Made by a program: the position numbers and the translations under genes. A stretch of 7,919 nucleotides of DNA from Paracoccaceae bacterium. GTDB taxonomy: Bacteria; Pseudomonadota; Alphaproteobacteria; Rhodobacterales; Rhodobacteraceae. The notes under the pieces are model-generated. The model was not told where the DNA came from and ran no database searches. It was given only the letters and a program-made list of their open reading frames with translations. This document shows, piece after piece, positions 1-5,360 of the stretch (its first letter is position 1; each line of letters begins with the position of its first letter). The stretch is taken from positions 1-7,919 of the forward strand of contig JALQYS010000269.1 of the NCBI GenBank assembly GCA_023254015.1. The letters run 5' to 3'.

Positions 1-168
1 TATCAACTGATCTCCCGTTCACTTGAAAGGCGGAGAATCTTCGTGCTTGATAGCTCCACGGGCGAAATCGAAGCCGGGAGACCCGATTCACACCGCTCGC
101 TGAGTGAGCGTGAAATCAGCGAGCAGGCAGGTTTTCCATGGCGTCCCCCTTGTTCTGCAGCCCCTTGA
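1..168 (+). other. Left-edge open frame, partial and unidentified
   Basis: Frame 1 is open from the window edge to a TGA at 166-168 (55 residues, no start in the window). I do not recognise the product. It uses codons that are rare in the neighbouring genes (AGG, AGA twice, AGT, TCA). The first 60 bases are about 48% GC by hand count, against roughly 60-65% further in. It may be the C-terminal end of a gene that begins outside the window, non-coding DNA that happens to be open, or foreign or chimeric edge sequence. The same frame reopens as rbfA after the stop, but the two stretches share no visible relationship. Confidence 0.2.
95..124. repeat. 9-bp perfect inverted repeat upstream of rbfA
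   Basis: GCTCGCTGA at 95-103 is exactly complementary to TCAGCGAGC at 116-124, with a 12-nt spacer. It is followed by GGCAGGTTTT, so on the + strand it could act as a weak transcription stop for whatever lies to the left. It could also be a protein-binding palindrome. The T-run is short and offset, so function is unproven. Confidence 0.4.
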
Positions 169-191
169 GCGCCCTTCGGCCCATGCGAAAA

Positions 192-212
192 GCCCGGCGT
201 TGCGGGCCGGGC
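192..212. promoter_or_regulatory. GC-rich hairpin in the rbfA leader
   Basis: GCCCGGC at 192-198 pairs with GCCGGGC at 206-212 around a 7-nt loop. Read on the - strand it is followed by TTTTC and resembles a terminator, but no minus-strand gene ends here: the only frame that could use it is open for just about 40 codons. On the + strand it lies 22 nt before the rbfA start and would be a structured leader. Role unknown. Confidence 0.4.
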
Positions 213-234
213 CAAAAGGGCTTACATCGCATCC

Positions 235-669
235 ATGTCGAACAAACGCTTCCACTCGGCCAATGGCCCCTCGCAACGCCAGCTTCGCGTCGGCGAACTG
301 ATCCGTCGCACCCTGTCTGACGTGTTGAACCGGGCCGAGATTCACGACCCCGAGCTGAACGCCATGTCGATCACCGTGGGCGAGGTCTCGTGCTCGCCCG
401 ATCTCAAGGTGGCGACGGTTTACGTCATGCCGCTGATGGGGTCTGTTCCGGTAGAAAACGCCATCGCGGCGCTGGCCCGCAACAAGGCGGAACTGCGCCA
501 CCGCGTCGCGCAGGAAATGACGCTGAAATACGCGCCCGACCTGCGCTTTCGCCCGGATGAAACCTTTGACCGGCTGGACGACACCCGGCGGATGTTCTCT
601 GATCCGGCGGTGCGGCGCGATCTGGCCGCTTCGGACGACGAAGATCCGGCCAGCGAAGATGAGGATTAA
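235..669 (+). CDS. rbfA: 30S ribosome-binding factor RbfA
   Basis: RbfA is a small KH-fold protein that binds immature 30S subunits near 16S rRNA helix 1 and is needed for late 16S processing and cold adaptation. The 144-residue product is in the usual alphaproteobacterial size range. The N-terminal segment (residues 13-32, with RQLRVGELIRRTLSDVLNR) and the central strand-helix region (about 45-64, SITVGEVS and DLKVATVYV) are characteristic. So is the region near 98-120 (KYAPDLRFRPDETFDRLDD). Residues 133-144 form an acidic tail, as in related alphaproteobacterial RbfA proteins. I chose the ATG at 235 because conserved RbfA sequence begins within a few residues of it and the frame is closed at 166-168. 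There is no good Shine-Dalgarno at normal spacing: the nearest candidate, AGGG at 217-220, is 14 nt away. It is the first gene of a tight four-gene set and overlaps the next gene by 11 nt. Confidence 0.96.
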   Translation: MSNKRFHSANGPSQRQLRVGELIRRTLSDVLNRAEIHDPELNAMSITVGEVSCSPDLKVATVYVMPLMGSVPVENAIAALARNKAELRHRVAQEMTLKYAPDLRFRPDETFDRLDDTRRMFSDPAVRRDLAASDDEDPASEDED

Positions 670-1381
670 GGCAGCCCTTGTCGCCTTGTGCCTGCCCGGC
701 ATGGCGCAGGCGGTGACCTGCCGGGACGATCTGTTCGAAGGGGCGTCCTATACGTGGTGCGAGGTGTCGCCGGACGAGGACCTTCGGCTGTTCCTGAACG
801 GACCAACCGGCCCCTATGGCACCTTTGCCGCCGTCGACGCAGATCTGATGGGCCGTGGCAAGACCCTGTCCTTTGCCATGAATGCCGGCATGTTCCATTC
901 GGATCTGTCGCCGGTCGGGCTCTATGTTGAAAACTGGGTCGAAAAGGCCGGTCTGGTCACGTCAGAAGGGCCGGGGAACTTTGGCCTTTTGCCCAATGGC
1001 GTGTTCTGTGTCGGCTCGGGCTTTTCCATCATCGAAAGCCGCAGCTTCAAAGAGGCCCCGCGCGCATGCCGTTTTGCCACCCAGTCCGGCCCGATGCTGG
1101 TGATCGACGGCGCGCTGCATCCCCGATTTATCCCCGATTCCGACAGCTACAATTACCGCAACGGCGTGGGCGTGGCCGAGGATGGGCGCGCGCTGTTCGT
1201 GATTTCGAATGACGAGGTGAACTTTCACGCCTTTGCCCGCTATTATCGCGATGTGCTGGGGGTGAAGAACGCGCTTTTCCTTGATGGCTCGGTCTCGCGG
1301 TTGTATGCGCCTGCGCTTGAGCGCGACGATCTGGGGTTTCCCATGGGGCCGATCGTCGGCGTCGTGACGACAAGGGACTAA
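659..1381 (+). CDS. Exported phosphodiester glycosidase family (DUF2233) protein
   Basis: This is a 240-residue protein of the phosphodiester glycosidase (NAGPA-like, DUF2233) family. Characterised relatives cleave N-acetylglucosamine-1-phosphodiester linkages; the substrate here is unknown. Family-type motifs are visible: MNAGMF (74-79), TQSGPML (141-147), YRNGVGV (166-172) and LFLDGSVSRLYAP (206-218). Residues 1-18 look like a Sec signal peptide, with a basic MRIK start, a hydrophobic core and AQA before Val19. The mature protein would be periplasmic or secreted. Four cysteines lie outside the signal (21, 34, 117, 137) and could form two disulfides. I chose the ATG at 659 because it places the signal peptide at the N-terminus; an in-frame ATG at 557 would bury it. 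The gene starts inside the end of rbfA (11-nt overlap) and ends 1 nt before truB, which suggests coupled translation. An exported enzyme between two ribosome or tRNA genes is functionally unexplained. Confidence 0.88.
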   Translation: MRIKAALVALCLPGMAQAVTCRDDLFEGASYTWCEVSPDEDLRLFLNGPTGPYGTFAAVDADLMGRGKTLSFAMNAGMFHSDLSPVGLYVENWVEKAGLVTSEGPGNFGLLPNGVFCVGSGFSIIESRSFKEAPRACRFATQSGPMLVIDGALHPRFIPDSDSYNYRNGVGVAEDGRALFVISNDEVNFHAFARYYRDVLGVKNALFLDGSVSRLYAPALERDDLGFPMGPIVGVVTTRD

Positions 1382-1382
1382 G

Positions 1383-2291
1383 ATGGCACGCGGGAAAAAG
1401 GGCCGGCCGGTGAACGGCTGGCTGGTGGTGGACAAACCCGCCGGGGTTGGGTCAACCACGGTGGTGAACAAGGTGAAATGGGCCTTCGGGGCACAAAAGG
1501 CAGGCCATGCCGGCACGCTGGACCCGGCCGCGACCGGCGTTCTGGCCGTGGCGCTGGGCGAGGCGACCAAGACCGTACCCTATGTCACCGATGCACTGAA
1601 GTGCTATCATTTCCGCGTGACCTTCGGCGCGGCCACCACCACCGACGACGCCGAAGGCGAGGTGGTGGACACCCGCGACAGCCGCCCGAGCGATGAGCAG
1701 ATCGAGGCGGCCTTGCAGGCTTTTCGGGGCGATATCCTGCAGGTTCCCCCGCAGTTTTCCGCCGTGAAGGTTGATGGCGAACGTGCCTATGATCTGGCCC
1801 GCGAGGGCGAGACCATGGAGCTTGCCGCGCGTCCCCTGTGGGTAGAGCGGCTGGAAATCCTGGCGCGCCCCGATGCCGACCATGTCGATCTGGAGATGAT
1901 CTGCGGCAAGGGCGGCTATGTGCGGTCGATTGCCCGCGATCTGGGGCGTGCGCTGGGCTGCCTGGGCCATGTCGCCTGGCTGCGCCGCGAATGGTCGGGA
2001 CCGTTTGACGCGGCCAAGGGCGTGTCGCTGGACGACATCGACCGGCTGGCGAAAACGCCCGAGATCGATGCGCTGCTTCTGCCGCTGGAGCTGGGTCTGG
2101 CGGATCTGCCGGAATTGCCCTGCACCCCCGAAGGCGCGGCGCGGTTGAAGAACGGCAATCCGGGCATGGTTCTGGCGTCCTCTGCCCAATATGGCGACGA
2201 GGCTTGGGCCAGCTATCAGGGCCGCCCGGTGGCTGTCGGCATCTACAAGGCGGGTGAGTTGCACCCCTCGCGCGTGTTCAACCTCGATTAG
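1383..2291 (+). CDS. truB: tRNA pseudouridine(55) synthase TruB
   Basis: TruB isomerises uridine 55 in the T-loop of tRNAs to pseudouridine and also acts as a tRNA chaperone in the cytoplasm. The 302-residue length is normal. The opening NGWLVVDKPAGVGST (11-25) and the catalytic segment KAGHAGTLDPAATGVL (39-54) are diagnostic; Asp47 in GTLDP is the expected nucleophile. Further family motifs are PPQFSAVKVDGERAYDLAR, CGKGGYVRSIARDLG in the middle, and LRREWSGPF. A Shine-Dalgarno-like AAGGGA lies at 1372-1377, 5 nt before the ATG and inside the end of the preceding gene. The start is 1 nt after the upstream stop, and the next gene begins 1 nt after this one ends, so it sits inside one transcription unit with rbfA. 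No missing key residue is seen. Confidence 0.97.
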   Translation: MARGKKGRPVNGWLVVDKPAGVGSTTVVNKVKWAFGAQKAGHAGTLDPAATGVLAVALGEATKTVPYVTDALKCYHFRVTFGAATTTDDAEGEVVDTRDSRPSDEQIEAALQAFRGDILQVPPQFSAVKVDGERAYDLAREGETMELAARPLWVERLEILARPDADHVDLEMICGKGGYVRSIARDLGRALGCLGHVAWLRREWSGPFDAAKGVSLDDIDRLAKTPEIDALLLPLELGLADLPELPCTPEGAARLKNGNPGMVLASSAQYGDEAWASYQGRPVAVGIYKAGELHPSRVFNLD

Positions 2292-2292
2292 G

Positions 2293-2808
2293 ATGATCCT
2301 GCGGGCGCATCAAAAGGGCGATGCGGCCAGCGAGGCGGTCTATTCCGATTGCCAGACCTACCGCTATGCGCTGACGCGGCAATGGGCCCCGGGGGCGCGG
2401 CTGTTGTGGGTGATGCTGAACCCCTCGACGGCGTCGGAGCTGGTGAATGACCCCACGGTAGAGCGCTGCGAACGCCGGGCGCGGGCGCTGGGCTTTGGCG
2501 GGTTTCGGGTGGTCAACCTTTTTGCCCTGCGTGCCACCGATCCGCGGGCGCTGCGCCTTGCCGATGATCCGGTGGGGCCCGGCAACGACCGGGCTTTGGC
2601 CGAAGGGGTAGCCTGGGCCGATGCCATCCTCTGCGGCTGGGGTGGGCATGGCGCGCTTGCGGGGCGGGCCGCGCAGGTGGCGCCGCTTCTGGCTGGGGCG
2701 GAGAAACCGCTTTGGCACCTGGGACTGACAGCTGCCGGCCATCCCAGACATCCGCTTTATATCGGCTATGCGGTGCAGCCCCAGCCTTGGGACGGCACCT
2801 TGGCCTAG
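2293..2808 (+). CDS. DUF1643 domain-containing protein
   Basis: This is a 171-residue protein of the DUF1643 family, whose biochemical function is not established to my knowledge. The hallmark segment MLNPSTASELVNDPTVERC (41-59) is present, followed by RRARALGFGGFRVVNLFALRATDP (61-84). The C-terminal LGLTAAGHPRHPLY (143-156) also matches the family. No signal peptide or membrane segment is seen, so it is probably cytoplasmic. I chose the ATG at 2293 because it directly follows the truB stop (1-nt gap), with AGG at 2290-2292 touching the start. That is too close for a normal ribosome site and suggests reinitiation from truB. Its stop overlaps the stop of the convergent RTX gene through a shared CTAG. 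Location behind truB hints at an RNA-related role, but this is guilt by association only. Confidence 0.88.
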   Translation: MILRAHQKGDAASEAVYSDCQTYRYALTRQWAPGARLLWVMLNPSTASELVNDPTVERCERRARALGFGGFRVVNLFALRATDPRALRLADDPVGPGNDRALAEGVAWADAILCGWGGHGALAGRAAQVAPLLAGAEKPLWHLGLTAAGHPRHPLYIGYAVQPQPWDGTLA

Positions 2809-3761
2809 GCTGCCTGCAACTGCACCAGGCTCAGATCCAGGGCTGCGCCGTTGGTCAGGCTGGCCAGTGGTACGCCGTCCAGCAGAAGGAAGGTTGACCC
2901 GCCGCCCGAATTGACCGTCAGCTGCGGATCGGGATGCAGTGCGGCATCGTAAACCACCACAAGGCCGTCTTCGGCCGGGTCGAAATCGGTGATCTGCACC
3001 AACGGTGCACCCGGAGCAAAGTCTTGCAGGGTGAACAGGTCTGCCCCCTGCCCGCCATTGCCATAATCCCCGGTGCCAAGATGCAGGCTGTCATCGCCCT
3101 GGCCGCCATTCAGGAAGTCAACCGAGTCATCGTCACCATTCATCAAAGTGTCGTTCCCCGCCGACCCTTCCAATGCGTCCGCGCCATCGCCCCCCGACAG
3201 CCAGTCGTTCCCCTCTCCGCCATCCACCAGATCATCGCTTGCCTGCCCGGCGAGGCTGTCATCGCCAGTGCCGCCCAGAACCGAGTCCTGCCCGGCTCCG
3301 CCGTCTGCGGTATCGTCACCTTCGCATCCGGCCAGCCTGTCGTTTCCGTCCTCGCCCGTCAGCCAGTCATCGCCCAGATCGCCCCAAAGGCTGTCATCGC
3401 CCGAGCCGCCGGCGAGGCTGTCATCGCCTGCGGCGCCCTCCAGATGATCCTGCCCGTCGGTGCCTGACAGGCTGTCCTGTCCGGCGCGACCCAACAGAAC
3501 ATCGTCCCCCGCGGTTCCCGACAGCAGAAGGTCAGGATCGGGCGCGTCTGGTGTATCGTCTGACCGGGCGATGCCATCGCCGCCCTCATCGGGTGGGGGG
3601 GCCGGATCAAGAAAGGCGGTGGAGACGCCCCAGGCCTCTTCCTCGGGGCGGTCGACATCGGCATCTTCGACCTCGCGCCGGCCTGTGCTGTCGTCAGACG
3701 TTCCCCCGTCCACGGTAAGGCTGGCCAACAAGGCACCAACAAGCCCCAGCAATCCAAGCAT
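2805..3761 (-). CDS. RTX (hemolysin-type) calcium-binding repeat protein
   Basis: This 318-residue acidic protein carries about 14 consecutive glycine/aspartate nonapeptides of the RTX type (roughly residues 80-205) plus a few degenerate ones up to about 243. Such repeats fold into a calcium-binding parallel beta-roll, and RTX proteins usually leave the cell by a type I (ABC) exporter. The N-terminus MLGLLGLVGALLASL is a short hydrophobic segment, followed by a disordered acidic/proline-rich linker (about 20-78). The C-terminal domain (about 255-318, ITDFDPAEDGLVVVYDA and following) looks like the conserved tail of small Rhodobacteraceae RTX proteins. I chose the ATG at 3759-3761 because AAGGG lies 8 nt upstream on this strand and it gives a clean hydrophobic start; a longer frame starting at 3860 adds an unconvincing leader. 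No exporter genes are in the window. There is no catalytic domain, so function (surface, adhesion or matrix) is inference. Confidence 0.87.
   Translation of the reverse strand: MLGLLGLVGALLASLTVDGGTSDDSTGRREVEDADVDRPEEEAWGVSTAFLDPAPPPDEGGDGIARSDDTPDAPDPDLLLSGTAGDDVLLGRAGQDSLSGTDGQDHLEGAAGDDSLAGGSGDDSLWGDLGDDWLTGEDGNDRLAGCEGDDTADGGAGQDSVLGGTGDDSLAGQASDDLVDGGEGNDWLSGGDGADALEGSAGNDTLMNGDDDSVDFLNGGQGDDSLHLGTGDYGNGGQGADLFTLQDFAPGAPLVQITDFDPAEDGLVVVYDAALHPDPQLTVNSGGGSTFLLLDGVPLASLTNGAALDLSLVQLQAA
3033..3524 (-). repeat. RTX nonapeptide array (27-nt coding period)
   Basis: The coding sequence repeats with a 27-nt period, seen on the + strand as recurring GCTGTCATCGCC blocks. Typical units are LAGGSGDDS, LTGEDGNDR, VDGGEGNDW and LEGSAGNDT. 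Deviating units include LAGCEGDDT (the only cysteine in the array), LAGQASDDL (Gly replaced by Ser) and the acidic LMNGDDDSV, which breaks the register near residues 207-216. The last clear units are LNGGQGDDS and GNGGQGADL. The repeats diverge at the DNA level, so recent slippage is unlikely. Confidence 0.9.
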
Positions 3762-3783
3762 GACACAACCCTTGGCCGAATAG

Positions 3784-3798
3784 CCCGGCGAAACCGGG
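3784..3798 (-). promoter_or_regulatory. Small hairpin in the RTX gene leader
   Basis: CCCGG at 3784-3788 pairs with CCGGG at 3794-3798 around a 5-nt loop. On the - strand it lies 22 nt before the RTX start codon, just upstream of the AAGGG ribosome site, so it would be part of the mRNA leader. It has no T-tract and is not a terminator. Whether it affects translation is unknown. Confidence 0.35.
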
Positions 3799-3924
3799 GA
3801 ATAACCTGATACAGGCGCGGGCGGACATCGCACCCCCTGCGCTCTGTGCCACCATAGCACCGAAGGCGGCTTGGCTCTAGGAACCGATCCTGAAAAGTTG
3901 AACTAACTTGCCTGATGGTTAACG

Positions 3925-3955
3925 GCCCCGGAGGGGCGATTCCGGGCTTTCTTTT
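3925..3955 (+). terminator. Orphan terminator-like hairpin with an alternative fold
   Basis: CCCGGA (3927-3932) pairs with TCCGGG (3941-3946) around an 8-nt loop and is followed by CTTTCTTTT, the form of an intrinsic terminator on the + strand. An overlapping hairpin, GCCCC (3925-3929) with GGGGC (3933-3937) and a 3-nt loop, uses the same left arm, so only one can form at a time. No + strand gene ends upstream. It could end a small RNA starting at about 3800-3900, act as an attenuator in a long rpsO leader, or be fortuitous. Confidence 0.45.
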
Positions 3956-3998
3956 CGGACGCAGCTCGTCTATACGCCGCCATCCGTAGGCGACTGCG

Positions 3999-4027
3999 GC
4001 AGCCCGAAAGGGCATCAAGGGCCCTGC
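3999..4027 (+). promoter_or_regulatory. Structured rpsO leader, candidate S15 autoregulation site
   Basis: Within 80 nt of the rpsO start, GCAG (3999-4002) can pair with CTGC (4024-4027). This encloses CCC-GGG (4003-4005 with 4010-4012) capped by a GAAA-type loop. GGGC (4010-4013) can instead pair with GCCC (4021-4024), giving competing folds. In several bacterial groups S15 represses its own synthesis by binding leader RNAs of differing structure. Position and alternative pairing fit such a role here, but I could not match this to a defined S15 leader class. Confidence 0.35.
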
Positions 4028-4064
4028 TGGACGACATCCCGGCTTGTGCCGTCACCCTCAGCCA

Positions 4065-4069
4065 AGGAG
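4065..4069 (+). promoter_or_regulatory. rpsO ribosome binding site
   Basis: AGGAG at 4065-4069 is a near-consensus Shine-Dalgarno with 7 nt to the ATG at 4077. It decides the start: the in-frame ATG at 4044 upstream lacks such a site and would add 11 residues not present in S15. Confidence 0.85.
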
Positions 4070-4076
4070 AAATCCG

Positions 4077-4346
4077 ATGTCGATCACCGTCGAAGAAAAA
4101 GCCCGCCTGATCAAGGAATATGCAACCAAGGAAGGCGACACCGGTTCGCCCGAGGTTCAGGTTGCGATCCTGTCGTCGCGCATCGCCACGCTGACCGAGC
4201 ATTTCAAGGGCCACAAGAATGACAACCACTCGCGTCGCGGTCTGCTGATGCTGGTGGCCCAGCGCCGCAAGCTGCTGGACTATCTGAAGAAAAAGGACGA
4301 GGGCCGCTATACCACGCTGATCCAGCGTCTGGGCCTGCGTCGCTGA
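4077..4346 (+). CDS. rpsO: 30S ribosomal protein S15
   Basis: S15 is a primary 16S rRNA binding protein that organises the central domain of the 30S subunit and makes bridge B4 with the 50S subunit. The 89-residue length is exactly typical. The start MSITVEEKARLIKEYA, the segment GDTGSPEVQVAILSSRIATL, the rRNA-contact region HKNDNHSRRGLLMLVAQRRKLLDYL and the end LIQRLGLRR are all canonical. The gene has a strong ribosome site and is followed by a strong intrinsic terminator. It is therefore probably transcribed alone and not cotranscribed with pnp, which lies 2.3 kb downstream behind two other genes. Confidence 0.98.
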   Translation: MSITVEEKARLIKEYATKEGDTGSPEVQVAILSSRIATLTEHFKGHKNDNHSRRGLLMLVAQRRKLLDYLKKKDEGRYTTLIQRLGLRR

Positions 4347-4363
4347 TCCGACCAGATTTCAGG

Positions 4364-4398
4364 AAAACGCCCGTCGCAGCCGCGGCGGGCGTTTTTCT
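4364..4398 (+). terminator. Intrinsic terminator of rpsO
   Basis: A 10-bp stem (4368-4377 with 4382-4391, including one T-G pair) closes an AGCC tetraloop. It is flanked by an A-run on the left (4364-4367) and TTTTTCTTT on the right. The U-tract directly follows the stem and the structure starts 17 nt after the rpsO stop. This is a textbook rho-independent terminator; the A/T flanks could also make it partly bidirectional. Confidence 0.93.
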
Positions 4399-4472
4399 TT
4401 GTCGCGGGTGGGCGTGAAAAGGTCGTGCCTTGGGGCGGCAACGGGTGCAATCCGGGCAACCTTGCGCGCATC

Positions 4473-5360
4473 ATGGCCGTTCGCCCCTCGCCCCCCGTCT
4501 TTCTTGCCCTTGCCACGGCGCTTGTCGTCGCATGGTCCTCCGGCTTTGTCGGGATCCGTTTCAGTCATGATTCGGCCAGTGTTCCTCAGATCCTGTTCGC
4601 CCGCAGCCTGTTTTCGGGCCTTGGGCTTCTGCCTTTCCTGATCGGGCCATGGGGCAGGGGGCCGGCCATCACGGCGCGCGAGCTCGCCGAACAGGGGCTT
4701 TTCGCCTTTCTCGGCATGTTCCTTTACCTTGGCGGTTTTGCCATGGGGATCGGTGCGGGCGTGCCGACGGGGCTGGTCGCCCTGATGGCAGATCTGGTGC
4801 CCCTGGGGATTGCGGCCTTGTCCGCGCCGATGCTGGGGCAGGGGCTGACCGGCCGTCAGTGGCTTGGCACAGGCATCGCCTGCGCCGGGGTTCTGGCGGT
4901 TTCCGCCGATGCACTGGCGCTGGGCACGGCGCCGGTCTGGGCCTATGCGCTGCCCATGCTGGGGATGCTGGCTTTTGCTTTGTCAACGGTTCTGCAAGAG
5001 CGGCGGGGCGGCAGCCGGCTGACCATTGTCCAGCGTCTTGGCCTGCAATGCCTTTGGGCGGCGGTGCTGTTTGCCCCCTTTGCGGCGGCGGGTGGCGGGT
5101 TGTTTCCCCCGATCAGCACCGATTACGCGCTGGGTATTGCCTGGCTCGTGGTGGCGGCCACCTATGGCGCCTGGCTGATCTATTACCAGTTCCTGCGGCT
5201 TTACCCGCCTGCCGTGGTATCGGCGGTGGTCTATCTCTCACCGCCGGTCACGATGGTCTGGGCCTTCTTCCTGTTCGACGATCCGCTGACCTGGCCGATG
5301 GCGCTCGGGCTGGTTGTCACCCTTGCAGGCGTGGCCTTGGTGGCCCGACGCGGAGGCTAG
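4473..5360 (+). CDS. EamA/DMT superfamily transporter
   Basis: This 295-residue inner-membrane protein shows ten predicted hydrophobic helices, at roughly 9-29, 39-60, 74-92, 97-119, 129-147, 154-174, 191-207, 219-239, 247-268 and 273-291. That is the duplicated 5+5 layout of EamA (drug/metabolite) transporters. Family-like features include AWSSGFVGIRF in helix 1, PQILFARSLFSG leading into helix 2, and in the second half YYQFLRLYPPAVVSAVVYLSPPVT. Substrate cannot be read from sequence; relatives export metabolites or amino acids. The ATG at 4473 puts helix 1 near the N-terminus; an in-frame ATG at 4425 would add 16 unlikely residues. Neither has a clear ribosome site, so the start is uncertain. 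Its stop overlaps that of the convergent desaturase by CTAG at 5357-5360. Confidence 0.9.
   Translation: MAVRPSPPVFLALATALVVAWSSGFVGIRFSHDSASVPQILFARSLFSGLGLLPFLIGPWGRGPAITARELAEQGLFAFLGMFLYLGGFAMGIGAGVPTGLVALMADLVPLGIAALSAPMLGQGLTGRQWLGTGIACAGVLAVSADALALGTAPVWAYALPMLGMLAFALSTVLQERRGGSRLTIVQRLGLQCLWAAVLFAPFAAAGGGLFPPISTDYALGIAWLVVAATYGAWLIYYQFLRLYPPAVVSAVVYLSPPVTMVWAFFLFDDPLTWPMALGLVVTLAGVALVARRGG

Larger units (their letters stand above)
3762..4076. other. Divergent intergenic region between the RTX gene and rpsO
   Basis: This 315-bp stretch holds no convincing gene. It contains the RTX gene leader with a hairpin (3784-3798), a terminator-like hairpin on the + strand (about 3925-3955), a possible -10-like TATACG at 3971-3976, and a structured rpsO leader (3999-4027). 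A 24-codon + frame from an ATG at 3915 runs through the terminator-like hairpin and is probably chance. Promoters for both flanking genes should lie here, but I could not identify a convincing -35/-10 pair. Confidence 0.6.

Noticed and set aside
222..344. Minus-strand frame ending just before the 192-212 hairpin, as if that hairpin were its terminator
   Set aside because: The frame is open for only about 40 codons before an in-frame stop at 342-344, and it lies wholly opposite conserved rbfA sequence.
88..702. Minus-strand open frame opposite rbfA
   Set aside because: Shadow of rbfA with a biased product and no ribosome site or neighbour support.
1452..2264. Minus-strand open frame opposite truB
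   Set aside because: Antisense shadow; truB on the + strand has complete family motifs and operon spacing.
3033..3524. Regular short repeats that might be a CRISPR array
   Set aside because: The 27-nt period has no constant repeats or unique spacers; it translates exactly into RTX nonapeptides.
3898..3926. TTGAAC as a -35 element of a + strand promoter before the orphan terminator
   Set aside because: No acceptable -10 hexamer occurs at 16-18 nt spacing, so I did not call a promoter.
3915..3989. 24-codon + frame before rpsO as a leader peptide
   Set aside because: No ribosome site is evident and it runs straight through the terminator-like hairpin with no regulatory codon run.
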